Part shown: piece after piece, positions 33,835 to 48,800 of the stretch
Layout: every line of letters begins with the position of its first letter
How positions within the stretch are numbered: position 1 is the first letter of the stretch
Assembly (NCBI GenBank): GCA_000149265.1
Contig: CH003364.1
Location: 2,015,823 to 2,079,822, forward strand
Source of the DNA: Ciona savignyi
Taxonomy: Eukaryota; Chordata; Ascidiacea; Phlebobranchia; Cionidae
Reading direction: 5' to 3'
Length of the DNA: 64,000 nucleotides
Translations under genes and position numbers: made by a program
The notes under the pieces: model-generated
The model's database searches: none
Told to the model about the DNA's origin: nothing
Seen by the model: only the letters and a program-made list of their open reading frames with translations

Positions 33835-36800
33835 ATGGTGGCGTTTCGTGCTTTGTTGTTGACGGTGCTCTCAGTTTCGGTAACCGGAGATTATGCTTCT
33901 GTGAACTTGGACTCAAACGGTTACGACGGGATAACGATTGCAATTAACCCTGCGGTTCCTGAAAATGATAACCTGATTACCAATTTAAGGGTACGTTTTG
34001 AGTCCGTATTACTTATACAAAATAAAATGTACCGTTTGTTAACAGAACGCCTTTACGTCCGCATCAGCAACCTTGTATACGGCGACGAGGAAAAGAGCTT
34101 TCTTTCGTAACATCAATATTTTGGTTCCGAAGACCTGGACAAGTCGACGATATCCGAGGGGAGTGGGCTTGGCCTACAGAAAGGTGTGGAATCAAAATTT
34201 AATAGCTTGGTGCAATAAAATTAAGCGATTCATTAAATAACAACTTTTTTTACTAAATGTTGAGGTAAATATAAATTTAAAAGTTTAAAATATATTCTAC
34301 TGCTATACTTTATGTAGTTTTCTTTAGAATTCAAGCAGGCAGAGTACTTATATTTTATTTTAAATATGTCAGTTTAAATCATACTACAATTGCAGGCGGA
34401 TGTTATAATTGCACCTGCTAACCCTACGAAAGGCAACAATCCATACACTCGCCAAACAGGTGGTTGTGGTGAACCCGGAACTTACATTCACTTCACACCA
34501 GAATATATATACAATCCACAGGAAAATGTATATGGTCCCATTGGTAAGTAGACAATAACTTGAGTTTAAAAATAGTCTAAAAATTTATCTGGCTGCAAAA
34601 ATAAATACCTCTTCTGCGACAATTACATCGCAGAGTCTACCAGCAAGAAGTTTTAACTTAAACCACTTTCTATGTGAAAAAGCTCCCAATGCAATAGCGG
34701 CAAATCGAGCTCTGGTCGGATGGCAGTTTAAACAGAAATAACTACGGGTTGAGGGATGATAAACTGATGTTATCTTGTTTAGCAAAAGCAATTGTGCACG
34801 AGTGGGCGCACCTGAGGTGGGGTGTGTTCGACGAATACCCAACCGGGAATCATAGTCGCCATTATCTCGACTCGAATTCAGTTCTTCAAGCCACTAGGTA
34901 GGTAAAGTCCATGTCGCAGTTTCCTAAACATTGAACACGGACAAAGAATACAGGCCTTTATCAACCCAGAATTATGGCACTACTCTGGCCAGTTGCCCCT
35001 GTTTGCGAGAGAGTCTAAATCTGTAGTTGAAAGGTTGGGGTCAGAAAGGAGGCGCTAAATGTAACTTGTGTCATTAGGCTATACTCAGTGGGAGTTACTT
35101 GTACCTAATGGCTCAATAATTGGAACAAAAACTTAAGCAAACTCGCTGTTATAAATACAACACATTACATAAACGATTAACTATTGTAACCCTAGCCTTG
35201 ATGTGATTTCTCATTTCAAAGTCATCGTATATATACACACACAAACACAGGTGCCCATTGAGTATGCGTGGATTGAATATTGAATATGTCGAACCTTACA
35301 ACGAATCGTGTGCCATTAACCCACAAACACTGCTCCCATCATCCGACCACTGCCATTTCTTCGCTGAGCAAGAACAATCGAGGCAACTTAAAACGTCAAT
35401 GATGGGACTCAGTTATTTGCAAACGGTAACTACCTTTTTATTTTGTCAGCTACTAGGTAGCCTGGTGACAGTATTTGTTCAATAACAATCATATTAATAA
35501 AACAAAAGAGTATCAAACGAGTGTTGATCACTACTATTTGGTATATGTTTCTGCATGCGAAAAACAACCAGGTTGCCTGGTTCCTAAAACCTCTTGGTAT
35601 ATCTTTTACAAAGTGTATAATGTTTGTTTCTGTAAGTAGAAACCATTGGGCTCCCGACCTACCAATCTAAACTCGACTTTCTATTTTTTGGATGGATAGG
35701 ATAGAATATTCATGTTTATACCCGTGAATGGGAAAACGCAGGGGCCTTTAATACACGTGCAATCGTCATCTCTTGGCGCTCACCGCCTATTGCAGTGTGT
35801 TGTGTACGATTCACACGTTCCTGGGACACATAATGTTTAAGAAATAATAAAATCGTAGTGAAACTTTGTCATTTGTCAAAAAACATGGTGTAGATATGCA
35901 GAAGCTAATATTTAGGGTGATAAATCCAGTAAATTCCCCTGAAACCAAAACCGTTTTTTTCCTATCTTTTTGGTGCATATAGCTTAAACAGTTGCCTCAA
36001 TTTAAATCACATTTGGCGGAATATTAGCCACTAATTTAACTTTTGGAGGAATTAAAAAATAGGCCTACTATAGGGAAATACCGTAAAAATAAGATTTTGC
36101 TTTCAAACCATGATTGTAACGGGCGTGGCATGTCGCCCCGACATATACCAGAAGAAATAATGAAATCGTAATAAAACTATGTCATTCGTTAGCCAACATT
36201 GTCTGGGTATACAGAAACTAGACGTTTTGGGTAATAAATCTATAGAAATTTCACTTGTACGATAAAAACCACCAAAACGGTAATTTTTTGTAAAAACACC
36301 TTTTTAAGCAAAGTGCTTACACGGCTGCCTTAAATATGGTCCCATTTAAAAAAAAAGACACGCATATTGTTTTTGTGTGTAAAGAAACCAAAATTGTGTG
36401 TAATAAATTCTATGGGATTCCCTGATATTATCTTCTTTTGATAGCGCGAGAACAGCTGCTCAAAGTTTGATTATATTCGGTGAATGTTAGTGCGATAGCC
36501 GTAACTAGAGAAATATCCTAAAAATGTGTTCCTAAATCTTAATAATGACCCCATGAAATACTGCCCCGACATCTTTGTAGTAATATTTAAGATCTCTATG
36601 TTATGCCCGATATAAAAGCCAGAGGCGCCTCTTTCGTCGGTCTCTTTCCATCTCGACACACATATAATAAAGAACGTATTAACTAACGTTTGTTGAACAC
36701 TATACAATATTCAACACGGGAGTCATAAAACAGGATTAAAAATTTAAGTTATATAACCAGACCCAGATATGTAAAAACAGAAATTTATATGCTAAATCCA

Positions 36801-39800
36801 GAAGAATTCCCCGAAGACATGAACACTCAATTGGACTGTTTTAGAATTTAACTTCATTTCACTAAAACTCTTGACAAGAGGCTTTAATTAAAAGCATTTG
36901 TGGTGAAATGTTCATAAATCTATCACGATTACATTCTTTTTCCCTGGTGATGGTTGGTAGTGAGCGGTTACTGTCGAACGTCACCTTAGTTCGACCGTTT
37001 ATTATCGCCTACTTATTACGAGTTGCGCGAATTTGTGTAAAATGTTTAGTAACGAATTGAATCTCTCGGCGAGCTATTGCGATGTCCTCCTTTCGGCCGG
37101 TAATAACAAACACTGGCTCCTCCCCACAGACCGGGGTTTTAATGCAAGTGTGTTCGTCTTTACCTGGAGCGCTTTGATCTTGCATCCTTGTCTTTCAACA
37201 ATTTCTGTATCGTGCTACGAGCTCGGAACGGGCACGCATTGGGTCATGTTTTAACTTTTCTTGATCTCATCTTCGGAATTGTTGGCAATTCTTCCTATGA
37301 AGCCATCTGGTTCTTCTGGCGTTATTAACGGTTGCAATCGATGCTTTGCTTTACAAACAGTCTTAAAGTGACCACGTTTATGACAAGAAAAACACACTGC
37401 ATTTCTAGTAGGACAATTAGCCCTTTCGCACATTGAAGTGCGCCGTAAACTTAGTTTTTACGGTTTCGTATCTTCCTCTTTCCGATTCCGTTAAGTTAAA
37501 CGAACATAGCATGTCTTCCTTCTTATTGCTTAAAAACTACATTAAGGTATTTACTTATTGGACTGTAATTTGTCCAACAGTCATGATGCCTTTCGGTATC
37601 TCTCGTATCTTCGGATCCACGCAGACCATGCCTCGGAATACTAAAGTTGAATTCTTCCGGTGGAGCTATTTGAAACGACATCTCACTTCTGACACCATGT
37701 AGTGTTCAACACACGTTAGATAATACGTATTATATGTAAGTCGAGATGAAAAGATACCGACGAGAAAGATTAAATCTAATGTTTTTTTTTAATTGTGTTA
37801 TACAGCTTTAACTTTTAAGAAAATATTCCTTTCTCGGAGATATAAAAGTGATAGTTAAAATTGCTAAAAATTGGATATTTTATAAATTGTTTCCGATTTC
37901 GGGAATTCCCCTTGTTAAAAACTTAATAGTATGTACATGCGGGTGCCTCTAAATACTACAGGACCGCTTGGATCGCTTGGATCACTTAGATTGCTATGGA
38001 AAGTAATTCTAACCCTTTCCAAAACATTAATCTCAACCCCAGAACTAACTTTAACCTCAACCCTAACATTAATATCATGGCTTTTGTAATTACTAAGTAT
38101 AGTAAGCAATCCAAGCGATCCAAGCGATCCAAGCGATTTAAGCGATCCATGCGCTCCAAGCGGTCCTGTAGTATTTAGAGGTACCGTGTACATGCGAGCT
38201 AGAATTCCTTTAAGTTTCGACTCGTTTGGATAACTAATTCATGCTAATAACCTGGCGATTGGACATACCTGCTACCTGCGTTACGCAGAAAATAAAACAA
38301 ACTTAAATCAAAAACAGATTTAAAGAGAACCCTTAAATATGAATATTCAATCATACATATGTCGTAACAGTTCGGTAATCTAACTGTGGGAAAAGAAGTG
38401 TTAAAAAACGACGGCAACAAAGTAGACAGTTCTACATAACAATGCAAACACTTAATGGTCCCTCACATCAAAATGGTCTTGAACTATTTATAAAGTGACT
38501 GAACAGGGTTGATTAGTGCAGGGCTTCTAAGATGTAAGATTGCTATCTTTCCAGAAACCCCTATTGGAAAGTTCGTTTTCTGTGCTCCGGATTTTTGCGC
38601 CAACATTTTTTAACCTAAAATTTGCACCACCACTAACGAAGTTGCATAATTTTCAATTGAAACTTTGAAATATAAAGCTTAAAGTGTCAAAAATACTTAC
38701 ATAAATGAAAGGAGGTGTAATCATGCCACGCCAGCATGGTTTTTGGAGTTTTCCGCGCCAATACCCGAAAAAGTAGTCCGTGCGCCACGCCAGATATATC
38801 CGGCGCATCATACAAACTTTCCAGTAGGGTCCAGAACATGATTGTCCAAGCGGTTGGTTTTGGTTCAACTATTGATTGACTAATTGCGGATACAACATTT
38901 CTACAGGTCATTGAGTTTTGCCACAGCAATGCGAGTGACCCAATCAATCAACATAATAGTGAGGCTGACAACGCACAAAACAGAAGATGTAACTTACGAA
39001 GTACATGGGACGTCATAACATCGACTAGCGATTTCGCTAATGGAGCTAACCCACCAAACCCGGGTTTATTAAATCTTGCACCAATATTTCGGGTTGTAGG
39101 TGTTGCTCCAAGCCGTCGTTTTATTCTCGTGCTTGATGTATCAGGGAGTATGCAAGGAGTAAGTAACAATAATCATATAAATTGTGTTTGTTAATTTACT
39201 GACTAGTGGGTACATTACTCCTGGTTAAAAGTTTTTGTTGGCTTTGTTACACAACCTTCGTCAACCAGCAGAACATCCCATGCTTCCCACAAATTGTTAA
39301 ACATTATCCGGCCCGTTGGTCTAACGGTTATGTGTGTCACCTTTCAATCGAAGGCACTTTATGGACATTGCCTGAACCCAGCGGATTAATGGGTTCTACC
39401 AAATTAAAGGGAACGTTTCTATCATATACAACACACTGCAATAGCTCCGGTAACCCGACGGTGGGCGCGAGGTGATCTGACGATTGCCTGTGTGTTAACC
39501 CTCTTGGTTTTCCCATTCACGGGGATAAACATGAATATTCTATTCTATTATATTACAAATACTGTGTGTATTTCAGCTGAAAGGTGGTAAAATCAAAACC
39601 AGTTTTTAACAAATTGAATAATACTGTTAATAGGCTGGTTACCGGAAACACAAAGTTTTAAGTTGCCCCAGAATACTAATTAGCATAAAAAATATTACAG
39701 AATCGTCTAACTATGATGCAACAGAGTGCTGGTACATTTGTAAGCACATCTGTATCGACTGGAGATTATGTTGGCATTGTAGAGTTCGAAAGAACGGCAC

Positions 39801-42800
39801 GAAACCTCCAAAGTCTGACCCAAATAACATCACAAGCAGTTAGAGATCAGATTAAACAGAACATACCAAACATGGTAGGCGGTTCCACATGCATTGGATG
39901 CGGCATTCAGGAAGCTGTTCAAGTAAGTTATGCAACACTGATTTTCACAAAATATATATTTATTAACAAAAATATTAAAGCCAACACAAACAAGAAAATG
40001 TGCAAATGTGCAAAATGCTTTAACTGTCGCCATTTTCGGTGCAATCTATACACCAGTTCAAACAAAAAACATATTATCTCAGCATTGCTAAATTTATCAG
40101 TAGGTCCAACTATTAAACAGTTAATAAAATATTTGAACAGGAAATGGAAAATCACAATGCAATCGAAACATGTGGGCATATCATTGTACTAACAGATGGT
40201 GGGGAAAATACTCCACCATATATACGTGATGTAGCTCAAAACGCAAAAAGCAAGGTAAACTTTAAATCATTGCCTGTATATATAGCTTGGAGGTCAAAAT
40301 TTACACATTGTTGGTTAAACACGACAAATCCCAGAATTGTACAATTGACGCCATCTTCTTCACGACCACTCAAAATAGAGCACTGACCGATCTAGTAGAA
40401 GAAACTGGGGGGAAATGGTTTTTCGCCCAGGACCAAGACCTTCGGCGTTTGATGGGAGCGTTCGCGGCCATTGCTGTTGAAGACGATGGAGATATAACAA
40501 ACTTGGTTTCAACGGTAATCACAGAATCTCTGTAGATTTTATCCCTGTAAATGGGAAAACTTTTACTTACCTTGCAGATCCACTAGGCATTTTATCTTCA
40601 CAGTTGTCAAGTTACCAGGTCCATTGTGGTGTGTTGTGGAATGTAAATGTATGAATCGTTTGTTTAGTTTTAGTAAAACTGGGTAATCCATCGGGTTTAT
40701 GTGATGTGTACAATGTTTATCACTTAGAACCAGGCGCGCCGAACGTACAAAAAGCCAGGGTATGCGAGGGTTGAGAGAAAATCAATTTTGCGCCCGACGA
40801 GCCAATTTTTTTGCCTGCGTACCGCCAACACTATTACAGGTTTATTAGGCTTAATGGCCAGTCAATAACCCTTAAGCAGTATGTGTCAATCCAGTAAGGT
40901 CATGTTAAAGCGCGTCGCATTAAAAGGTTGTTTAATTTAAACCAACTAATAAGTTTCCGGCCGTGTCATTAGAAAGAAGCAACATTGCTTAAACCCAAAA
41001 ACTATTTCTCCAATAACCCAATTGCGGGCACCAATCTAACATTTACTTGCGATTAGGATCTCTTTTGCTACATCAATAGGGTAAACTATAAGTACCTTTC
41101 CCGACTATAAATAACCTATTGTGCAACCCTACAATTTGGGTCAGACATGACAGATAGCTAGGATTAATAAATCTAGTATTTTTATATTACATTAATTTAA
41201 GTTAGAACATATTATCGAAAATTTTCTATAAGTTCACTTAAACGGATCTGTTTTTTTTCAAAAGTAGATTTTAGTACTTACTTTAGTCGTATTAAGTAAC
41301 AAAGCTCCATTACAGATTGCATACAAACAACACGTACTGGCTGCTGGTGAAAGCGCGAATGGAGTTGTTACGATTGATAATACCGTGGGACTGAATACAA
41401 CGTTTAAGTTTGCTTTTCAAACTGGCGCGCCTGGTGAGAGGAAATACTTTATTGGAAACATAAAACCACACCTGTTCCAAATTCATGTTTTTTTGTATTA
41501 GGATAGGATAGGATAGGATATTCATGTTTATCCCGTGAATGGGAAAACCAAGGGGATTAACACACGGGCAATCGTCAGATCACCTCGCGCCCACCGTCAG
41601 GTTACCAGAGCTATTGCAATGTGTTGTATATGATAGAACCGTTTCCTTCAATTTGGTAGAACCCATTTATCCGCGGGTTCAGGCAATGGGCGTAAAGTGC
41701 CTCGCCCAACGACACAACCGACTAGCTAGCGACCAGTTTCGCACCTGCAACCTTTCGATTGAAAGGCGACGCACTTAACCGTTAGACCAGCCGGCCGGAC
41801 GTATTTAATACAATAAAAGTTTTTAAAATCCATCTTAAAATATTGGGTATTTATAACAGGCTTGTTCATTGTATTATTAAAATTATTATTGACAGTGGTG
41901 CAACTGACCGCCCCAAGTGGATGTATCTACAGTACTATTCCATTCTCTATGCCGAATGCATGTGCAGGACATCCTCTTGCACGGATCGATACAACGCTAA
42001 AACTGATTGACTTCGTTATTCCTGGAAGAGCCGAAGTAAGTCCGTAGAAAGATCTTAATCATATACAAAAATGCGTAGCAATTACTGTGTTAAACAGCGG
42101 TCAACACAAGGCAACTTGGCCAAATGTTTCCCCACTGTGAAGTGAGCCCAACTGCATTTTCTCATCCATGGGGATTAATATAAACGTCTGACCAGTTAGT
42201 GGTGATTTAGTGCGACGCCTTTCATCCGAAAGGTTTAAGGCTTGAAACTGGTCGCTAACTAGTCGGTTGTGACCTTGGGCAAGGCACTTAACCGACATTG
42301 CCTGAACCCAGCAAATTAATGGGTTTTACCAATTTGAAGGAACATGTGAAATATACACAACACATTGCAATAGCTCCGATAACCCGACGGTGGACGCGAG
42401 GTGATCTGATGATTTCCAGTGTGTTAACTCTCTTGGGTTTCCCAGTCACGGGGATTAACATGAATATCTATCCATCCATCCAAATCACTTCATTGTATGT
42501 CGAAGTTTAATTTAAACTACATGTTTAAATGTTTTTTGTTAGGTTGGAACATGGAGATACGACATATCAACAAGCTTAAGGGAAACTATAAGTGTATCTG
42601 TTACGTCAAAGGCTGAAGCCAACGTCCTGCCAATTGTGGTGATAACCAGGACAAGATCAGCCACCAGTAGTGTGAACGCACCAGTTGTCATAGAGGCAAC
42701 GGTAAGATGCAATACTGTCATACTATAAATAATAAATGCAGTTTTTCATAAATATAAAACTATGATATATAACACAATGGACAGGTAACAAGAGGCGACC

Positions 42801-45800
42801 CTGGACAACCAATGCTGAACTTAGCCGTGGTTGCGGTAATTGAGAAACCGGACTCTACTACAGAGCGACTTGTTTTGTTAGATAATGGAGCAGGTTGGAT
42901 AACGTCAAGATATTTGATCATTATATGAATAATGTTATTGTATATACATATATATATATATATATATATAATATATGTGTGTATGTATAGTGCATCTGTG
43001 TAAAGTGCTTATGGTGCTATTAATTTTAACATAGGCGCAGACACAATTGAAAATGACGGCGTATATTCTAGAACTTTCTCTGGATTTTCATCAAGGGGCC
43101 GATACAGCATACAGGTAACTTTGTTAATCACATCATCTAAAAGGTTGTATTATAAATATCATGTTGTTAAAATCTAAAATGTATATTTAACCTATAGGGC
43201 AAGTTTATTGTGTGGTACATAGTGCACACATTTTAAAGTGTATGGAACAACTGATAAGAAAATGTTGTTGTAATGATAAAATCTAAGTTGTATGTCCGAT
43301 CTCCCACTTCAGAAGCTTTTGCATGAGAGATTGCCTTTTAGTACTGAGAAACGTATTAAGGTTATAACTGGCCCCAATTTTTTAGGGCCTTAATACAATA
43401 TAAGATTATTCTAGTCGCCAGTCAGTGCTATACCCCTCTTCATTACGCTTATCTAGATGTCCGATATATAGGCCTAACCAAAATTTCTTATAACGGGTTA
43501 GATTTGAACTGTCTGGATTGGAGCAAATTGTTTAAGTTACGTAAACCATTCAACGTATGTTACTCGTGTGAAATAATTGCTGAAAAAAATATTTAAAATG
43601 TCGTATATGTGGGCTTCTGAAAAATCTTATTGCGCAATTACATATTTTCGCCTTGATCTCCGCAATTACAGGGGTAACTAAAAATAGTCAATTTATTTAT
43701 GGCTCCTATATTTAGCAAGGCATTACATAACGTTGATCTAATTAATCATTCTGTAGAAATAAATCTTGCAAACTATAAATCATCGAACTTTTAAACCTGG
43801 AAATTTTAATTGTGCGAAACGTGTCAACGCTGAAGTTTTGAAACAAGTTTTACTTAGTATTTTTAACTGATAGCTGATGTTTTTAAAGAAAATTATACTC
43901 TCTCTTGTTATAATTGTAAACTGAGCGTGTTCACACGACTCATTGAAAAGATACATGCGTTTTCTCTTCTCGATCTGATGCAAGTTTGACAAGGCCAAAT
44001 AATTCTTACATGCACACTTAGCCGAAAATTGTCTAATAAATAAAGTAAAAGAAAATGGGTTGGTTTTTCTAACTTCCTTAAGTACACTCTCTACCAAATA
44101 TAAAAGTTTCGCTATATATTTCTGTAACTAATTGATAAAAACAGGGGTACATATACATTATTTACAGGTGGAAGTAAATGGGACCCTGGAATCTACGGGT
44201 GCTGCATCATTCGCATCTGGGTCTCCAGCTCCACTAATTTTTGGGACCATATTGCGTAATGGTAATTGGGCTATTCGTCTCGTTGAATACAATTGTTTGA
44301 CCAACTTTTTTCAGGTACAATATCTGGCAATCCAGCGGCTGGACGCTCAATACCAATTAGGTCAACTGACAACGACCGTGGGAATTTCACAAGGGTTAAA
44401 ACTAGCAATGGACTTGAGTTTGTAGGGTATGTGTTCATGCTGTGCCGATCGCGATTAACTTAGTAACTAATCCTCACTAAAAATGTGATCCCGATCGCTG
44501 TGATTAATATCATGGTTGCTGAATACGGGTATAACTAAAGTAAACATTAAATAACAAAATTTTATATATGATTGATTTCGTTTTGTTTCTTATTTCACAC
44601 TAAAAAAATTAATTCAAGAAAAAATATTGGTGTCGACGGTCAACATATGATTCCTCTCTATATATACTGTAACTGTGAAGAAAAAATGACTGAATCAGTG
44701 ATTGTTCTTACCTTATTTCAGGGAAGTTATATCACCGCAAAACGATAATCTAGCTCCAAATCAGATCAACGATTTTTCTGCGGCCCAAATCGATCCAAAC
44801 AATGTGACAAGTGGAATTCGACTGCACTTCACAGCTCCAGGAGATGATGCAGATGCTGGAACAGGTTTCATTATTATCTTTGATAGACCAGTGGTTTCCA
44901 ATTAGTCGATTCATGGATCCTATAAAACAGTTTTTTTTAAAGCAGGGCGAGTAGGTTGTGTCCTTGGGCAAGGCTATTAGCAGCCATGTCTAAACCCAGT
45001 GGATTAATAGATTTTATTAAAACTAAATGAATGTCTCTATCATACACAAGATACTGCAAAAACCCTTAATTTTATTCTTACTTCTGTGTAATAACTCTTC
45101 CGTATTTTTACATTTGTGAGAATAAAGGATGAATATTCCATTGTTTATAAATCACCAGTAAATAAATTATTCTGTTAAATACTTTTATGCCACAAAAACG
45201 TTAACTGGCTTTATAAAGATGGAGTTCATGTTTGTAAAGTATTGATGCTTACAAACCAGTAGCTTTAAAAACCAATCTTTTGCCAGAGAGCTATATCTAA
45301 TAGCGAAAAAGATTTTGAGGTTTTTGGGACATAAATGTAACAATTTTAATTTTTTGAATAAAATAGATATTAATAGTTTTAAAAGTTTAAAACAATGGTG
45401 TATTTTAACTTTTAAAAATATACAAAAACAGCAACATCATACCAAGTTTGCTATACATTTGGAACTCCACGCAACCTTTCCACGAATTTCGGTGGAAACA
45501 TTTGCCCATTTGTTCCCAAACTACCAAACGCAGCAACCGTCAGAGAATCATTTGTTCTTCCATCACCTAACACTTCAGGAATGAGTGGTTCTGTGAGGTA
45601 ACTGACAATTTGGCCGCTTTAACATAACATTACAATAAATTTGTTTTCTAAAGACTGTAATAAGATTTAAAATGTTATCCATTATAAGCCATAACTGTTT
45701 TAGTTTTCTGCTTGTAGTATGCAAACCTGTAAAAAGTTATAAAAAAGACTTATCTTGAAATCAAAATAAATACTTTTATGTGTTTGCATTTTAGAATGGC

Positions 45801-48800
45801 AATTGCAATGACAGCCACTGATGAAGCAGGCAATGTATCTCCAGTTTCGAACATTGTGCTTCTGCGCTTCTTTATTGAACCTCCTGTACCAAGTTAGTTT
45901 TAATTGCAAATTTTACAACATAAATTTAACTCTCTTGTGCAATCTTAAATTCTTAATTTTTATCTTGCTTATTAGTTAGGTATAATAAAAAGGTTTAGCA
46001 CCACTGCTTACTTAAATCAGCAGAAATGTCCACCAAAACAGAAAATTTTCATACAGAGAACATGTTTATGAACATACCATATTACCAAGTTTGGTATAAC
46101 TGTTGTAAAAATTAATCTCCATAGAGTGCCCAGAAGCACCTTCAGCATCATCCAATGGAAATGAACCAATTTACAGTACTAGCCCCACTGTTGTGGCCAC
46201 AAGTAATTACTATAACAATGGAACAACAGCAAGTTATACATGTCAGCAAGGATTTACAATTGCAAATGGAAATTCTGATACATTTACATGTAATTTTGGT
46301 CGTTGGGACCATACATCAGCTCCATTTTGTGAACCAGGTAGTTTTTTGTGCAGTGTTCATAGGATGCGATAACTCGATATTGACTCAACTTATTACCGAA
46401 AAGAAAGTACATTTTATAGCATCTTTTCTTATTGATAAAATATTTTTTTAAGATATTGATATTTTAAAATACTACTACACTAATATTATCTCTCTCTCTG
46501 TTTTTTACTGTTTTAAATTTAAAACAACACAAAAAGCAATGGTTATTTTACAGATACTTATTCCTGTAATATGTCACTGAGTGGTTCTGTTGGTTATTCT
46601 TCACCATACTTAAATTCACCGAACAACAATACAGCTACAACCGTACATAACCTGGATTGCTACTACAGCATAAACGCCCAAAGTGGCACAAACGTTATAA
46701 AAGTGAATTTCAGGTCTTTTGATTTGGAGAAGCACCCCACATGCAAGTAAGATGATTGACCAAATATTAAGCTGTTACATACTTTACCTTTTCAATTCCT
46801 TGCAGTCACGATTATGTTGCTGTGTATGAAGGATCGACCACTAGATCCCGTTTGATCGGAAAATATTGTGGGACAAATTCTTCCTTCACCGTTACAGGTC
46901 GTGGCCAGTACATGTATATGCATTACCATACCGACTCCTCAGTACCATCAGCAGGATTCCGATTTAGATATTACATTATACGTAAGTGCTAAATACGAAT
47001 TTCAGTATTTTTTAAAATGATTTTTTTAAACTAACCTAACCAAGGCCATATGTTACCAGCTCCAAGAACGGTGTCATGTGACCAACTTTCTATTGGAGGA
47101 GGGCCAGGTTCCGGGTTTATCACATCACCCAATCACCCCAGGAATTACCCACATAATGCCGACTGTAGGTATCGAATAAATGCTGGTAGCACATCCAGAA
47201 CCATCACCTTAAGCTTTACCTCATTCAACTTGGAACGTCACGCCTATTGCAAGTATGTTTCTATTTCGTTACTTCCTGTGCAATGCAATAATACTAACTC
47301 TCGTTTTCCCAGATTTGACTATGTTGATATTAGAGTTGGCTTCAAGGGAGATTTTGCCATACCAGTTAGAAGATACTGCGGCTCAAGCACTCCTGCTCCA
47401 ATTACTATTACCGGTCAACAGTATGTTTATATTCAGTTCTTTACAGATGGCAGTGTCCCAAGATCAGGTTTTAGGCTGCAGTACACTATATCAGGTAAGG
47501 TTTTTGATTTAAAACTACCACTTTGCCTTAGTATAACCTATTGCAATACGTTACTTGTAGTTCACTGATAAATGTAACCAACCCATTTGAAAGCTATATT
47601 CAATAATTAGTGAAAGCATACCAAATATATATTGTGTGTGGACCATTTATTGTGCATTTAACAAATGTTTATGAAATGGTATCAATACAGTGAAAGAGAT
47701 GGTTAGAAATCGACTACATTACTGAATTTAATAAACCAGAATAAAGGAAAGGCAAATGTGTTATTATTCCAAGATAACGATAAAAAATCCAAAAATTTAG
47801 AAGCATTGAAAAATATGTAGATGTCAAGTTGAATTTTTCCCTAACCCTTATCTTTCTATTTACTATTTAAGTTTATTTTTGGCCCCTCGCATACTTGTAA
47901 ATATTATTGAAAATTATGTATAATTGCAGTCAAGCTGTAATTTCCAAGGACAATATTTAAAACTAATTGGTGTATTTGAATGTGAAATACAGTGATTGAT
48001 GTTTGAATCACAATAGCTGTAAACGAAACAGTAATTTGAATCTTTTAGGTAAATATAAAATCTGTATGCCATTATAATAAGCTGATTTTCCATCATTCAG
48101 GTAGCAATAACTCATTTTAAAAAATAAAACATTTTGTTTCCTTTTTATACATTGTGAAAAATATAATGTTTAACTAAGTACAATTAAGTGTTTCCTTTTG
48201 TAGCTGGTGAGAATTAAAAGATTTTTTGATTACCTTATATGAAACACCCATTTAAACAATAATCATTTTTCAGGTGTTCAAAGTAACGATTCCTGTAACA
48301 TGTTATTAACCGGTCCAAGTGGTTATTCATCACCATACTTTAGTTCACCAAGCGTCAATACAACTACAACCGTACATAACCTGGATTGCTACTACAGGAT
48401 TAACGCCCAAAGTAAAGCAAACATTATAAAAGTGACTTTCAGGCCTTTTGAATTAGAAAAGCACCCCAGATGCAAGTAAGATGATTGAACGATTAATAAG
48501 CTATTACCGCACATACAATATCTTTTTGTTTCAGTTTTGATTATGTTGCTGTGTATGAAGGATCGACCACTAGATCACGTTTGATCGGGAAATATTGTGG
48601 GACAAATTCTTCCTTCACCGTTACAGGTCGTGGCCAGTACATGTATATGCATTACCATACCGACTCCTCAGTACCATCAGCAGGATTCCGATTTAGATAT
48701 TACATCAGACGTAAGTGCTAAATTCGCATTTTTAGTATTTTTTAAAAATGATTGATTGTTTTAAGACTGCTTAACCAGGCCAATATGTTGCCAGCTTCAA

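Noticed and set aside
37033..37254. 73-codon plus-strand frame as a host gene
   Set aside because: It lies within the decayed retroelement, opposite its gag-like remnant, with no splice partners or domain.
38653..39169. Minus-strand frames at 38653-39169
   Set aside because: The plus strand here carries the CLCA-type exon 38907-39158 with an intact MIDAS motif; the minus frames are antisense or intronic.
45315..45584. 89-codon open frame (+) as a gene
   Set aside because: The CLCA-type exon 45432-45597 uses another frame here ([16 protein letters not shown]), which continues the fibronectin-III-like domain exactly.
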